DNA from: RGDT01 sp964630925
Lineage (GTDB): Bacteria > Planctomycetota > Planctomycetia > Gemmatales > Gemmataceae
Reading direction: 5' to 3'
Assembly (NCBI GenBank): GCA_964630925.1
Contig: CAZVZK010000009.1
Coordinates: forward strand, 54,633 to 118,632
DNA: 64,000 nucleotides
In this document: piece by piece, positions 18,064-27,146 of the stretch
How the letters are laid out: the number at the start of each line of letters is the position of its first letter
Position numbering within the stretch: position 1 is the first letter of the stretch
The notes under the pieces: model-generated
Told to the model about the DNA's origin: nothing
Database searches by the model: none
Seen by the model: only the letters and a program-made list of their open reading frames with translations
Program-made: the position numbers and the translations under genes

Positions 18064-18606
18064 ATGGTGCCCGGCAAGATCCCGCGCGATGCGATCACGG
18101 CCCATCCTCGGCAGGCCCCCAAGACGGACGAGGACACGCCGCCACGAGAGGTGGCGGGCGGAGGATCGCTCCTGCCCGGCGTCGTGGGGACGCTTGTAGC
18201 GGCGGGCGCGGGTGCCATCGCCGGCATCGGGCTGGGGGGGCCGTGGGTGCCAGTCGGGCTACCCCTCCTTGCGACGCTCGTGGCGTTCCCCTTCGCGCTG
18301 TCCGCGCTCTGCTACGGCCTGCTGGATAAGAAGGCCGGGCCTCATGCCGGCTGTGCCGTCGCCGTCTTCCTGGTCCTTGTGCTTGTGGCGGACCCGTTCA
18401 TCAACGCGCGGGGGCTGATGCCGTGGCTGGTGGCCGCGTTTTGGCTGGTGCCGTCGACGGCCGGCGGGGTACTCTTCCCGGCCCGCGGACAGTGGTTCGC
18501 CGCAGCCGCGTGTTGGGTTCTGCTGTTCGCATGCACGACGGCGGTCATCGATAAGGCCAGGTACCCCCGGTCCTACGGAGGGATTATCTCGAAGCGCTAC
18601 GAGTGA
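18064..18606 (+). CDS. Small multi-pass membrane protein
   Basis: 180 aa. A polar N-terminal 35 residues (RQAPKTDEDTPPREV) is followed by about five hydrophobic segments (LLPGVVGTLVAAGAGAIAGIG, LLATLVAFPFALSALCYGLL, AVAVFLVLVLVADPF, LVAAFWLVPSTAGGVLF, AAACWVLLFACTTAVI) and a short polar tail. I do not recognise a family. The start is uncertain because no strong ribosome-binding site is visible. It converges on the LysM gene, whose stop is 13 nt past this one. Confidence 0.65.
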   Translation: MVPGKIPRDAITAHPRQAPKTDEDTPPREVAGGGSLLPGVVGTLVAAGAGAIAGIGLGGPWVPVGLPLLATLVAFPFALSALCYGLLDKKAGPHAGCAVAVFLVLVLVADPFINARGLMPWLVAAFWLVPSTAGGVLFPARGQWFAAAACWVLLFACTTAVIDKARYPRSYGGIISKRYE

Positions 18607-18619
18607 CCCACGCCCGCGC

Positions 18620-19699
18620 TCACTTGAACAGCCCTTTCAGTTTGGCGATGGCGTTCTTCAGCTCGAACTTGAGCCAGGCCAGGATGTTGGCCGCGCTCAT
18701 CGCCTTGTCGAACTCGTCCTTGGGCATCCTCTCGAAGGCCCGGAGGGCCCGGTCGAGGTCCTGGCCGATCTCGAGGAAGACCTGGGCCGGCGAACCCTTG
18801 AGGCGCTCGACGAGGCGGTCCATGCGGTCAGGGTCCAGATCTTTGGTGATCATGACGTGGAGCATCGAGCCGACGGCGTCGATGCCGGCGGCGCCCAGGC
18901 CGATGAGGTTGAGCGTCTTGAGGTACTTCCAGAAACGGCGGGGCCTGCCGGGGTGGTCGGGGGGCGGCCCGGCGATGGCGGTGACGAAGCCCTCGACGCC
19001 GTCCACGAGGGCGGCCCAGGGGATGGCGTTGCCGATGGCGAACTTGTAGACCTCGGCGGCGGCGGCGGCGTAATCGCCGCGCTTGACGTGGATGCCGACC
19101 TGGAGGACGAGGAGCGCGTAGCCGGCCCCCTTGCCGATGTTGGCGGCGGCCTGGAGGCCCGAGGCCATCTTGCCGGTGGGGGCGATGACGGCCTGGAGGA
19201 ACTTGTCTCCCTCCTTAACCTTGGCGATGACGGGGACGATGGCCTTGATCTCGCTGAGGGGCAGGCCGAGGGCCTTCATGCCCTTGTAGTAGTTGACGAT
19301 CTTGACGGCGTCCTCGACGCGGTCGCCGATGAAGAAGGCGTTGCCCCAGTCGGTCTTGGTGGCCTCCAGGAACTGGAAGAACTCCTCCTCCCGTAACTTC
19401 TCCTGCTGGAGTTTGAGGCGCATGGCCTGCTGGTGCTTGGCGAACCTGCCGAGGACGGCGGCCTGGTGCGCGGCGGCGTGGTGCGGGTTGCTCGGGGCGG
19501 GCGGGCCGGCGGACTGGCCGGCGGGGCCGGCGGTGGGGATGTTCACCTGATCGCCGACGGCGATGAGATTCGGGTTGGGGCGTTTGGCGCGGAGGGCGGC
19601 GTTGGACGGGTGGCTGTAGATGTCCTGCCAGGAGCGGACCTTGTATTTCGCGGCGATGGCGGAGAGGGTCTCGCCGGGCTTGACGGTGTGGACAGGCAT
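18620..19699 (-). CDS. LysM domain protein
   Basis: 359 aa. Residues 3-53 are a LysM module (HTVKPGETLSAIAAKYKVRSWQDIYSHP...NPNLIAVGDQVNIP), which binds N-acetylglucosamine-containing polymers. It lacks a signal peptide: LysM starts at residue 3. A Gly/Pro/Ala linker (55-75) follows, then a helical region with His and Gln clusters (AAHQAAVLGRFAKHQQAMRLKLQQEK) and an uncharacterised body (150-330) with two weakly hydrophobic stretches. LysM at the extreme N-terminus without export signal recalls tail or baseplate-associated LysM proteins and secretion cargo; that is speculation. It is divergent from a HExxH metallopeptidase-like gene. Confidence 0.78.
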   Translation of the reverse strand: MPVHTVKPGETLSAIAAKYKVRSWQDIYSHPSNAALRAKRPNPNLIAVGDQVNIPTAGPAGQSAGPPAPSNPHHAAAHQAAVLGRFAKHQQAMRLKLQQEKLREEEFFQFLEATKTDWGNAFFIGDRVEDAVKIVNYYKGMKALGLPLSEIKAIVPVIAKVKEGDKFLQAVIAPTGKMASGLQAAANIGKGAGYALLVLQVGIHVKRGDYAAAAAEVYKFAIGNAIPWAALVDGVEGFVTAIAGPPPDHPGRPRRFWKYLKTLNLIGLGAAGIDAVGSMLHVMITKDLDPDRMDRLVERLKGSPAQVFLEIGQDLDRALRAFERMPKDEFDKAMSAANILAWLKFELKNAIAKLKGLFK

Positions 19700-19864
19700 G
19701 GCCGGTGCCCTGTGTTCGGGGTCGGGGCGTAGGTGTGGGAGCGGGGGTGCGTATGGGGAGCGGACAGGGGATGCGCGGAATTCCAGTCACGGGGGGAGTG
19801 CGGGGGCGAAGGAGGGAGGAAGCCACATCCCGCTCGCCCTCTCCCTCAGCCAGAGAGGCCTCTC

Positions 19865-20494
19865 ATGGCGACCAAACTCCAACTGCGTGACCGCGTCCTC
19901 CGCCTGCTGTGGTCGAAGCCGGCCGTCAACATCGACTTCACCTTCGACGGCGTGCACTTCGCCGGGAGGTACTTCAACCTCGTGGCGTCGGCCATCATGA
20001 GCAAGTGGGTGGGTCACAAGGGCATCGACTTCCGGACGGGGCAGGTGCCCGCGGGCGCCGGCGCCGCCTACGACCCGGACGCCGACGCCATCGACGTGCC
20101 CGGCTTCGGCTTCGGGGCGACGGCGTGGGAGCGGATGGCACTCATCCACGAGTGCTTCCACGCCTGGCGCGACGTCATGGGGCCGAAGGTGCCCGGCAAG
20201 GGCGGCCCGGTGACCACGCTCGCCGTGAAGGACGAGGCGATGGCCTACATCACCGGGGAGCTGTTCACCATCCACGAACGGGCGGCGACGGGGGCGGCGC
20301 CCTCGGTCCCCGACTGGGCGACGGAGGACCCGCACGCCGGCGCCTTCATGATCGCCGAGTCGATCTGGAGGACGAAGGCGGCCGTCGTCCCGGCGTCGTC
20401 CGCGAAACTGATGTACGAGGCGGTGAGGGACGACCCCACCTACGCCCTCCTAAAGAAGAGCCCGACGTTCCGCTACGGCAACAACGGCGTGTAG
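19865..20494 (+). CDS. Putative zinc metallopeptidase (gluzincin-like HExxH)
   Basis: 209 aa from ATG 19865 (GAGAGG upstream). The motif H-E-C-F-H (H95, E96, H99) within MALIHECFHAWRD supplies two zinc ligands and the catalytic Glu. E124 in AVKDEAMAYITGEL, 25 residues on, is placed like the third ligand of gluzincins. No signal peptide. No known peptidase family is recognised by eye. It shares a 165-nt divergent region with the LysM gene, so the two may act together on cell wall or be cargo of the same export route. Confidence 0.68.
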   Translation: MATKLQLRDRVLRLLWSKPAVNIDFTFDGVHFAGRYFNLVASAIMSKWVGHKGIDFRTGQVPAGAGAAYDPDADAIDVPGFGFGATAWERMALIHECFHAWRDVMGPKVPGKGGPVTTLAVKDEAMAYITGELFTIHERAATGAAPSVPDWATEDPHAGAFMIAESIWRTKAAVVPASSAKLMYEAVRDDPTYALLKKSPTFRYGNNGV

Positions 20495-20568
20495 GGCGAG
20501 GGGCTGTGGAGTAGGATGGGAGACAGCCCCTGATCTCTCATGTCCACGGCACCGACGGAGCCGCACCC

Positions 20569-21006
20569 ATGCAGACAGGCCAGGGCCGAACCTGCCTCGA
20601 TTGTTCAGTGGAGAAGCCCCTGGCCGACTTCGCCGAGACGCGGAGCGGCAGGCGTGCCTCGACCAGGCGTATCCCCCGCTGGCGATGTTGGGGGTGCGGG
20701 AAGGCCTACCAGCAGAACTTCCAGCGCCAGGCGAGGGAGCGCGTCATCCACCACGACCGCGGCGGGGAGCCGCGTTGCCAGTGCCCCGGCTGCGATGTCA
20801 GGGCGTTGCCTTTCCTGACCGTGGACCACGTCGGCGGCGGGGGCGGCAAGCACCGGCGGGAGGAGCCCGCCGCCGTCAACCTCGTCCGCTGGCTGATCAA
20901 GAACGGCTTCCCGCCCGGCTTCCGGGTCGTCTGCTGGAGCTGCCATTGTGCCGGCCGCCGGACGGACAACCGCTGCCCGGTCCATGAGGCGGAGAAGGTA
21001 GGGTGA
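20569..21006 (+). CDS. HNH-like zinc-binding protein
   Basis: 145 aa. Paired cysteines: C-L-D-C near residue 10, C-W-G-C near 40, C-P-G-C near 75, then FLTVDHVGGGGGKHR (the D-H of a beta-beta-alpha-metal site), W-L-I-K-N-G-F-P-P-G-F-R-V-V-C-W-S-C-H and a final D-N-R-C-P-V-H. This layout (CxxC ribbon, TVDHxxGGG, LIKNxFPxGFxVxCxxC) is a family found in phages, large viruses and scattered bacteria and thought to be HNH endonuclease-related. The nuclease role is inferred. No mobile element borders are visible; it lies beside a tRNA gene, a common integration site. Confidence 0.75.
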   Translation: MQTGQGRTCLDCSVEKPLADFAETRSGRRASTRRIPRWRCWGCGKAYQQNFQRQARERVIHHDRGGEPRCQCPGCDVRALPFLTVDHVGGGGGKHRREEPAAVNLVRWLIKNGFPPGFRVVCWSCHCAGRRTDNRCPVHEAEKVG

Positions 21007-21019
21007 GAAAACGCGAGGC

Positions 21020-21042
21020 GGGGAGAGTATGCGACTCTCCCC
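21020..21042 (-). terminator. Hairpin downstream of tRNA-Ala
   Basis: Perfect 9-bp arms GGGGAGAGT / ACTCTCCCC with loop ATGCG. It lies 20 nt beyond the tRNA 3' end on the minus strand and 13 nt past the stop of the plus-strand HNH gene, so it may terminate both. Confidence 0.6.
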
Positions 21043-21062
21043 GTCCCGAAGGTCTACCGAAG

Positions 21063-21135
<73 letters not shown>

Positions 21136-21216
21136 AACACCCTTATTGTTACCAGCCCCCGCCACGCCTGTCAACACCTCCCGCCTGCTACAATGCCCTC
21201 AGCCGAGGGCCAGACG

Positions 21217-22260
21217 ATGACCGTCCTCTTCAAGGAACACACCGCAGACCAGCTCGCCGACCTGCTCGCGCCGCTCGGCGTCACGCCGCGCCTGGCCCGC
21301 CGCCTCCAGTCCGCCGTGGTTCAGCGCGGCGGCGAGGTGCCCGCCGAGATGCCCGAGGCGCCGCGCCGCGTCCTGGAGGCCGTCGCCGCCCACACGTCCG
21401 TCCCCCGGCTGCGGCTGGTGGAGAAGGCCGTCTCACAGCGCGACGGCTTCGCCAAGTACCTGTTCCAGGGCGACGGCCCGGAGCCGTTCGAGGCCGTGCG
21501 CATCCCGCTGCTGCACCGGCCCGGCGACGAGAAGTACATCGTGTGCGTCAGCTCGCAGGTCGGCTGCGCGATGGGGTGCGTCTTCTGCGCCACCGGCAAG
21601 ATGGGCTTCCGACGCAACCTGTCGGCGTGGGAGGTCGTCGATCAGGTCATGCATGTCCGGGACGACTCGCCGTACCCGGTGCGCGGCGTAGTGTTCATGG
21701 GCCAGGGCGAGCCGCTGTTGAACTACGAGAGGGTGATGCAGGCCGCCGCCGTGCTGTCGGACCCCTCGGGCCTGGCGATCAACGCGCGGGCCATCACCAT
21801 CTCCACCGTCGGCATCGTGCCCATGATCCGCCGCTACACCGCCGAGAAACGCCCGTACCGCCTCATCGTGTCACTGACGGCCGCCGACACGGAGAAGCGG
21901 CGGAGGCTCTTGCCCGTCGAGGAGGTCCACCCGCTGCCGGAGCTGATGGCGGCGGTGCGCGAGTATCAGGAGGCGTCCGGACAGCGCATGACCTTCGCGT
22001 GGACGCTGCTCGCCGGGATCAACACGACGGAGGCGGACGCGGAGGCCCTGGCGGATCTGACGCGGGGGATGCCGCTGATCCTCGACATGATCGACGTGAA
22101 CGACGACTCGGGGACGTTCACGCCGCCGGACGAGGCGGAGCGCGAGGGGTTCCGCGACGCCCTGACGCGGCGGGTGGCCATGCCGGTGGTGCGGCGCTAC
22201 AGCGGCGGCGGCGACGTGCACGGGGCGTGCGGCATGCTGGCGTCGCGGCGCATCGGGTGA
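21217..22260 (+). CDS. rlmN: RlmN-family radical SAM rRNA methyltransferase
   Basis: 347 aa from ATG 21217 (GAGGG upstream; an in-frame ATG at 21193 lacks a ribosome-binding site). The radical SAM cluster motif is C-A-M-G-C-V-F-C (C117, C121, C124) within SSQVGCAMGCVFCATGKMGF. C110 and the C-terminal C338 (GGDVHGACGML) match the two cysteines that RlmN/Cfr use in the methyl-transfer mechanism. Other motifs are VVFMGQGEPLLNYERVM and ISTVGIVPMI. It should methylate C2 of A2503 in 23S rRNA (and tRNA A37). RlmN is likelier than Cfr, but they cannot be separated by eye. Confidence 0.88.
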   Translation: MTVLFKEHTADQLADLLAPLGVTPRLARRLQSAVVQRGGEVPAEMPEAPRRVLEAVAAHTSVPRLRLVEKAVSQRDGFAKYLFQGDGPEPFEAVRIPLLHRPGDEKYIVCVSSQVGCAMGCVFCATGKMGFRRNLSAWEVVDQVMHVRDDSPYPVRGVVFMGQGEPLLNYERVMQAAAVLSDPSGLAINARAITISTVGIVPMIRRYTAEKRPYRLIVSLTAADTEKRRRLLPVEEVHPLPELMAAVREYQEASGQRMTFAWTLLAGINTTEADAEALADLTRGMPLILDMIDVNDDSGTFTPPDEAEREGFRDALTRRVAMPVVRRYSGGGDVHGACGMLASRRIG

Positions 22261-22339
22261 CCGCGGACGACGCGAGGGCCGGCGATGACGGTCCCGTTGG
22301 TGCCGCCACGATCGCGGACTTCAAGAATCCGAGAAAGGT

Positions 22340-22358
22340 GAGGCCCGGCAGGGGCCTC
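22340..22358. terminator. Hairpin between convergent genes
   Basis: 7-bp arms GAGGCCC / GGGCCTC with a 5-nt loop, placed between the rlmN stop (22260) and the minus-strand DUF1080 gene end (22383). Confidence 0.45.
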
Positions 22359-22382
22359 GCCCTCCCTTCCCGGATAGCCTCC

Positions 22383-24560
22383 TCAGAAGGCGCCCAAGTC
22401 CTCGGGCCTCACGTCCTCGGTCACCTCGATGCTGCGGAAGGCGACGGAGGTGGTCTCGGCCCAGTGGAAGAACAGCCGGATGGCCGCAGTGTCCGGGGCG
22501 TCCTTCGGCATGTCGGCGAGGGCGACCCGCTTGCCGTTCACGCGGGCCGCCACCTTCCTCCCGATGACCAGCACGTCGAGGGTGAACCACTCGCCGTCGG
22601 CCGCCGCCTTCGGGGTCTCCCGGCTTCCGACGACGTTCGGGGGCACGTCGTGGCCCCCGTCCGGGTCGATCGTGCCCGTCCGCCCCTCGTCGCCGGTGTT
22701 GCAGATCCTCACCCACGCCCCGCGCACGGCCAGATAGGCCCGGCAGCGTGGCGTCGTCCGTGCGACAACCCGCAGGCGGTAATCCTTGTACCCGGCGCCC
22801 GCCGTCGTCAGCACGCACATCTTGCCCCCCTTGCCGACGAGCAGTCCGTCCTTGACAGACCACCCGTCGCGCTCGACCCGCCACTTCGACAGGTCGCCGC
22901 CGTCGAACAGGACCTGCGTCCCTGGGGCGCTGACGCCCGCCGGCTTGCGCGGCTCGTCCTCAAGGCCGGGCGGGGACTCCGTGACGTGCCAGAGGGAGCC
23001 GTTTCCCTTCCGGGCCAGGTAGGTGAGCCGCCCGTCCGGGGTGAAGCCGATGCGCGTGTCGCCGACCCCCACCTGGTCGTACGCCCCACGCGCCGCGCCG
23101 TTGATGACCACCTTCGTCTCCAGGCCGAAGCGGGCCGGGTAGGCCAGCGACCTGCCGTCACGGCTGAATTGGAGGATCGGAGTCTTGTTGTCCGCCCGCG
23201 TCAGCACCATGTCGACATCCGGGCCGGCCACCCCGTCGTGCAGCAGGTTGACCGACTTCCCGCCGTCGGCGTGCCGCACGATGGCCCACGACGAGCCGTC
23301 CGGCGACCACACCGGCGCGCCCTCGAACGTGCCGCGCCTCACCTCCTTGCCATCAACGAAGAGGGCGGTGACGGACTTCAGCCCCGCGTCCGTGTTCTCC
23401 GCCCAAGTTGCCACCGCCGCCGCCCGACGGGCGTCGGGGGAGATGGCGAAGGTCCGATACGGGTGCCCGGGCCATTTCCCCGCGGTGTCGGACGGCGCGG
23501 CGGCCGCCCTCGTTCCGTCGGGGGCCAGGGTGATCTGGCCCGTCGTTGAGGTCTCGGACGCCTTGCCGTCCACGACGAGGTAACGCTTGCCGAGCGTGCC
23601 GAAATAGGCGTGGTGCTTGCCGTCCGGGGACAGAACCAGCCCTTCGACGGACTCCATGCGTTTCTTCTCCTCGCCGTCGATCACGACGTACATCTCTCGC
23701 TTCGGGGCGCCGGAGGTCTCACAGACGGCGGCCCACGTAGAGCCATCGCCGCTGGCCACGACGCGCTGCACCGTGTCGGCGGTCTTGTAGACGAGTTTGC
23801 CGTCCACGCTGACCCCGCCGTCGGCCACGCCGACGACGCGGAGGGCGGCGCCGGAGGGCACGACGGCGAGCTGCTGCCCCTGGAAGGTCCCGTACTTGTC
23901 GAGCGCCTTCGGCCGCGCCACGCCCGTGCCGTTGATGAACACGTCCAGGGCGGGCGGGAACGCCATGCGGCTCGTCGTGTCCAGGGCCGTGTACGCCACC
24001 TTGCCGGCGTGGACGGCGAGGATGCGGTTGGTCGGCCCGCTCATGGTGGGCCGGCTCGGGTCGAATTTGTGCGTCCTGTGCGGCACGGGGTACGCCTTGC
24101 CGTTCAGCACGATCTCGTACTGCGCGTTCTCGACGCCCGTCTCCTCGGCGACATGCCCGACGTAGGCGAAGTCCTTGCCGTCGTCGCTGAATGTCGCGCC
24201 GAAGACCTTCCGGTACGGGGTCTTCTCCTCCACGCCGTCCGCCACATACACCCACCCGCCGAACTTCGGGATGGCGGCGGCCCAGCGTCTGCCGTCCGGG
24301 CTGACGACGAGGGAGCCGGGGGCCGCCTTCTTCGCCCAGGCGGCGGAGAGGGCCTCCACCTCGCGGGTGCGCCATAGGCGACCCGACGGCCGGGCCGATT
24401 CCCCGCCGGCGTCCTTCCGTCCTCCGTCCTTCCCTCCGGCGCCGTCCTTGGCGCCGTCGTCATCGACGGGCCCCGGCCGAACGGACGGCCGACATCCCCC
24501 CCCGGCGGCGAGGAGCGAGAGTGCAAGGAGGCAGAACAGGAGGGGTCGGATCACTGTCAT
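22383..24560 (-). CDS. Exported beta-propeller protein with C-terminal DUF1080 domain
   Basis: 725 aa from ATG 24560. The N-terminus MTVIRPLLFCLLALSLLAAGGGC looks like a signal peptide, possibly a lipoprotein one with C23 (the lipobox is weak). A Gly/Asp/Lys-rich linker follows. Residues 70-530 hold repeated 'SPDG' blades (VVSPDGRRWAA, FSDDGKDFAYVG, LSPDGKHHAYFG, WSPDGSSWAIV), i.e. a TolB/WD40-like propeller. Residues 550-720 are a DUF1080 (3-keto-disaccharide hydrolase-like, concanavalin-type) domain: LFDGGDLSKWRVERDGWSVKDGLLV...WFTLDVLVIGRKVAARVNGK. Carbohydrate binding or hydrolysis at the cell surface is inferred. Confidence 0.82.
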   Translation of the reverse strand: MTVIRPLLFCLLALSLLAAGGGCRPSVRPGPVDDDGAKDGAGGKDGGRKDAGGESARPSGRLWRTREVEALSAAWAKKAAPGSLVVSPDGRRWAAAIPKFGGWVYVADGVEEKTPYRKVFGATFSDDGKDFAYVGHVAEETGVENAQYEIVLNGKAYPVPHRTHKFDPSRPTMSGPTNRILAVHAGKVAYTALDTTSRMAFPPALDVFINGTGVARPKALDKYGTFQGQQLAVVPSGAALRVVGVADGGVSVDGKLVYKTADTVQRVVASGDGSTWAAVCETSGAPKREMYVVIDGEEKKRMESVEGLVLSPDGKHHAYFGTLGKRYLVVDGKASETSTTGQITLAPDGTRAAAAPSDTAGKWPGHPYRTFAISPDARRAAAVATWAENTDAGLKSVTALFVDGKEVRRGTFEGAPVWSPDGSSWAIVRHADGGKSVNLLHDGVAGPDVDMVLTRADNKTPILQFSRDGRSLAYPARFGLETKVVINGAARGAYDQVGVGDTRIGFTPDGRLTYLARKGNGSLWHVTESPPGLEDEPRKPAGVSAPGTQVLFDGGDLSKWRVERDGWSVKDGLLVGKGGKMCVLTTAGAGYKDYRLRVVARTTPRCRAYLAVRGAWVRICNTGDEGRTGTIDPDGGHDVPPNVVGSRETPKAAADGEWFTLDVLVIGRKVAARVNGKRVALADMPKDAPDTAAIRLFFHWAETTSVAFRSIEVTEDVRPEDLGAF

Positions 24561-24718
24561 GTCGGGCCTTCGGCTGAGCTGAGGGCGGGGGTCCAGTGAC
24601 AACAACGCGGCGGACGCCCCGGCGGGACACGCCCGGGCCTTTTCTCTGACGATACAATCCCGACGGCGGGCCGGCGAAGTACCAGGAGGCCCACCCACGG
24701 CAGGGGAGCGGACACGCC

Positions 24719-25456
24719 ATGACTGAACAGGCCAAAGCGTCCTGCGCCGGCGCGCTGACCGCCGCCCTCGTGGTCCTCGTCCTGCTCGCCGCGGAGGGCG
24801 GCGCCTTCGGCCTGCTCGCCGTCCGCTACGTCTCCTGGGCGTCGCTGGAACGCGGCTGGGACGCGCTGTTGAACTTCACGTCGATGCTGCCCTACGCCAA
24901 CCTCGTCCTCCTCCTCGTCGCCGGGTGGTTCGTCTTCCGCCTTTTGGGCAGCGCGTTCAACCTCTTCGCCAGCCTCGCCGAGCCGGAGGGCGGCATCGGC
25001 CTGGTCGGCTACCTCGCCGGCCTGATCGGCCTCGCGTTGCTCGCGGCGCTCGCCGCCGCCGTGGCCCTGCCGGAACGATGGATGCCTCAGGCGGAGAAGT
25101 GGGCGGAGGGCATCGACCCCAAGGGGCAGGGCTACGAGTCGTGGCTGCGCTTCGGCGTGCCGTACCTGCCGGCGTACTTGCTGCTGGTGGCCGGTGCCAG
25201 CCTGCACTCCTTCCGCCTGATGGGCGACGACCGGCAGCGTCTGCGGAGCGGGGGGGGCCGCCTCGCCGAGTCCGGCATGCACTGGTGGGAATTCCTGGGC
25301 GGCTGGCCCGGCTCGCTGCTGGGCATGATGGTCTTCCGGCACAAGGCGGCCAGCCTCGTCTACCTCATCGGATTCGTGCTCGCGGCCGGCCTGCACTTCG
25401 CCGCCGTGGGCGGGCTGCTGCACCTGCTCAAGGGCGGCCTGCCGGCGGTGCCGTGA
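24719..25456 (+). CDS. Multi-pass membrane protein with DUF1294-like C-terminus
   Basis: 245 aa. Hydrophobic segments at about 10-35 (AALVVLVLLAAEGGAFGLLAV), 55-80 (YANLVLLLVAGWFVFRLLG), 96-122 (LVGYLAGLIGLALLAALAAAVAL) and 142-160 (LPAYLLLVAGASL). The C-terminal WWEFLGGWPGSLLGMMVFRHKAA matches the signature of DUF1294 membrane proteins (GGWPGALLAQ...RHK). Function unknown. Its stop directly abuts that of the convergent kinase, sharing TGATCA. Confidence 0.7.
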   Translation: MTEQAKASCAGALTAALVVLVLLAAEGGAFGLLAVRYVSWASLERGWDALLNFTSMLPYANLVLLLVAGWFVFRLLGSAFNLFASLAEPEGGIGLVGYLAGLIGLALLAALAAAVALPERWMPQAEKWAEGIDPKGQGYESWLRFGVPYLPAYLLLVAGASLHSFRLMGDDRQRLRSGGGRLAESGMHWWEFLGGWPGSLLGMMVFRHKAASLVYLIGFVLAAGLHFAAVGGLLHLLKGGLPAVP

Positions 25457-26773
25457 TCAGCCTCGGGGGTGGAGGGGCGCGGGCGGCCCGCGCAGGGAGG
25501 ACTGCTCCTTCGGCTTGAAGAAGACGTTGCGGACGATCATGAAGCCGAGCAGCAGGAAGACGCAGATCCCGGCGAACACCGCCCACCAGATCACACGGCC
25601 CTCCAGCGTCGGCTCCTCCTTCGCCTTCTTCTTCGCCCCGCCCTTGCGCTTCGGCTTCTTCCGCCTCCCGGACGCCTCCGCATCGACCTCCGCCTCGATG
25701 ACCTCGGCCTCGTCCTCGTCCGGCGGGAATTCGTCGAGCTTCTTGCCGGCCTCCTCGAGCTGGCCGATGACGATGTCGGCGGTGCGGAATCGCTCGTCGA
25801 GGGGCTTGGACAGCAGGTCCATGATGACGCGGGCCAGCGACGGCGGCACGTCGGGGTTGACCTCGCGTGGCGGCTCGGGGTCCTCGCGCAGCACCGCCAG
25901 CAGGACGGCCTTGGAGGTGCGGCCCTTGAACGGCAATTCGCCGGTGGCGCAGCGGTACAGCACGGCGCCGAGGCTGAAGAGGTCGGAGCGCGGCTCGGCC
26001 TCGGCGCCGCGGGCCTGCTCCGGCGACATGTACAGCGGCGTGCCGATCAGGTAGTTCCGCTCGGCCTCGGAGAGGGCCTCGTCGTCGTAGACGCGGGCCA
26101 GGCCGAAATCGACGATCTTGACGCGGCCGCGGCCCTTCTCGAGCCAGATGTTGGCGGGCTTGATGTCGCGGTGGATCAGGCCCTTGTCGTGGGCGGCGGC
26201 CAGGCCGGAGGCGATCTCCTTGCCGATGCGGACGACCTCCTCGGGCGGCAGGGGGCCCTCGCGGTTGAGGCGGTCCTCCAGGGATTCCCCCTCCAGCAGC
26301 TCCATCGCCAGGAAGGGGACGCCGCGGTCCTCGCCGACCTGGTAGATCGTGACGATGTGGTCGTGGCGGACGGCCGCCGTGGAGCGGGCCTCCCGCAGGA
26401 AGCGGGCGCGGTTGTCGGCCTTCTTCGCCTGCTCCTTCTTCATCACCTTGAGGGCGACGTGCCGATGGAGGTTGGTGTCCTCGGCCAGGAAGACGAGGCC
26501 CATGCTGCCCGAGCCGAGGAGGCGGAGGACGCGGTAGTCGTCGAGGCGGCCCAGCTCGCCGGGTGCCTGCGGCGGGGCGAGGAAGTCGAGGTCGTCCGAG
26601 CGCAGATCGGAGGCGGATTCCAGGTCGCCGCGCGACGCCGGCGCCCTGGCCGCCCCGGCCTCCTGTGGCACCTCCACCGGATGCTTGCAGCGGGGGCACC
26701 GCCCGGCGGAGACGGCCTGCTCGGGCCGGATCTTCAGCTGGGTGCCGCAGTGCGAGCAGAGGAAGGTGATCAT
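25457..26773 (-). CDS. Zinc-ribbon membrane-anchored Ser/Thr protein kinase
   Basis: 438 aa from ATG 26773. The N-terminal zinc ribbon has C6/C9 and C26/C29 (CSHCG...CPRC). The PknB-type kinase domain runs over residues 75-350: glycine loop LLGSGSMGLVFLAED, VALKVMKKEQ lysine, catalytic HRDIKPANIWLE, DFGLAR and SPEQARG. A Lys/Arg-rich stretch (RRKKPKRKGGAKKKAKEE) is followed by one TM segment (WWAVFAGICVFLLLGFMIV) close to the C-terminus with only about 20 residues beyond, so the kinase is cytoplasmic and tail-anchored. The HRD and DFG are intact, so activity is expected. Planctomycetes carry many such kinases; the target is unknown. Confidence 0.93.
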   Translation of the reverse strand: MITFLCSHCGTQLKIRPEQAVSAGRCPRCKHPVEVPQEAGAARAPASRGDLESASDLRSDDLDFLAPPQAPGELGRLDDYRVLRLLGSGSMGLVFLAEDTNLHRHVALKVMKKEQAKKADNRARFLREARSTAAVRHDHIVTIYQVGEDRGVPFLAMELLEGESLEDRLNREGPLPPEEVVRIGKEIASGLAAAHDKGLIHRDIKPANIWLEKGRGRVKIVDFGLARVYDDEALSEAERNYLIGTPLYMSPEQARGAEAEPRSDLFSLGAVLYRCATGELPFKGRTSKAVLLAVLREDPEPPREVNPDVPPSLARVIMDLLSKPLDERFRTADIVIGQLEEAGKKLDEFPPDEDEAEVIEAEVDAEASGRRKKPKRKGGAKKKAKEEPTLEGRVIWWAVFAGICVFLLLGFMIVRNVFFKPKEQSSLRGPPAPLHPRG

Positions 26774-27146
26774 GCCGAGCCCGGAGGACAGAGGACGCCA
26801 CACAACAGGGATTATCCCGGCCGCGGCGCGGGCCGTCAAGGAAAGGACCGGCCGTCACGGATTCTGGGGGAGGCATCATGGCCGGGTGACCCGGCCACCC
26901 CGCCGGGTCACCCGCTCACCCCGTTGAGCAGGTGACTCGGCTTCGACCGACGCTTGATGTCACGGACCGACGGCGAGTGCGCGGGTCACCTGCTCGCACG
27001 CTCACCCGCGCCATGCCCCGGCCGGCGTGGCGGCCTCTGACCCCAACGGCACCCCCGCGTGCCCACGGCATTCCGCGGCCAGGCCGGGGCGCGGCCCGTT
27101 GACAAGGGGCGGCCGGCCGTGTGAGATGGGCGGGGAGGAGGGCGGC
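26774..27146. repeat. Intergenic region with nested GGTGAC inverted repeats
   Basis: 373 nt between divergent genes. A perfect 12-bp inverted repeat GGGTGACCCGGC / GCCGGGTCACCC (26884-26895, 26902-26913) has loop CACCCC. A second perfect pair GAGCAGGTGAC / GTCACCTGCTC lies at 26926-26936 and 26985-26995. Further GCTCACCC copies are near 26915 and 27001. The remainder shows no gene I can support. It may be related to the G-core elements near 40.6-41.0 kb and 59.0 kb. Confidence 0.6.

Noticed and set aside
25469..26935. 488-codon plus-strand frame opposite the zinc-ribbon kinase
   Set aside because: Antisense shadow; kinase motifs on the minus strand are complete.
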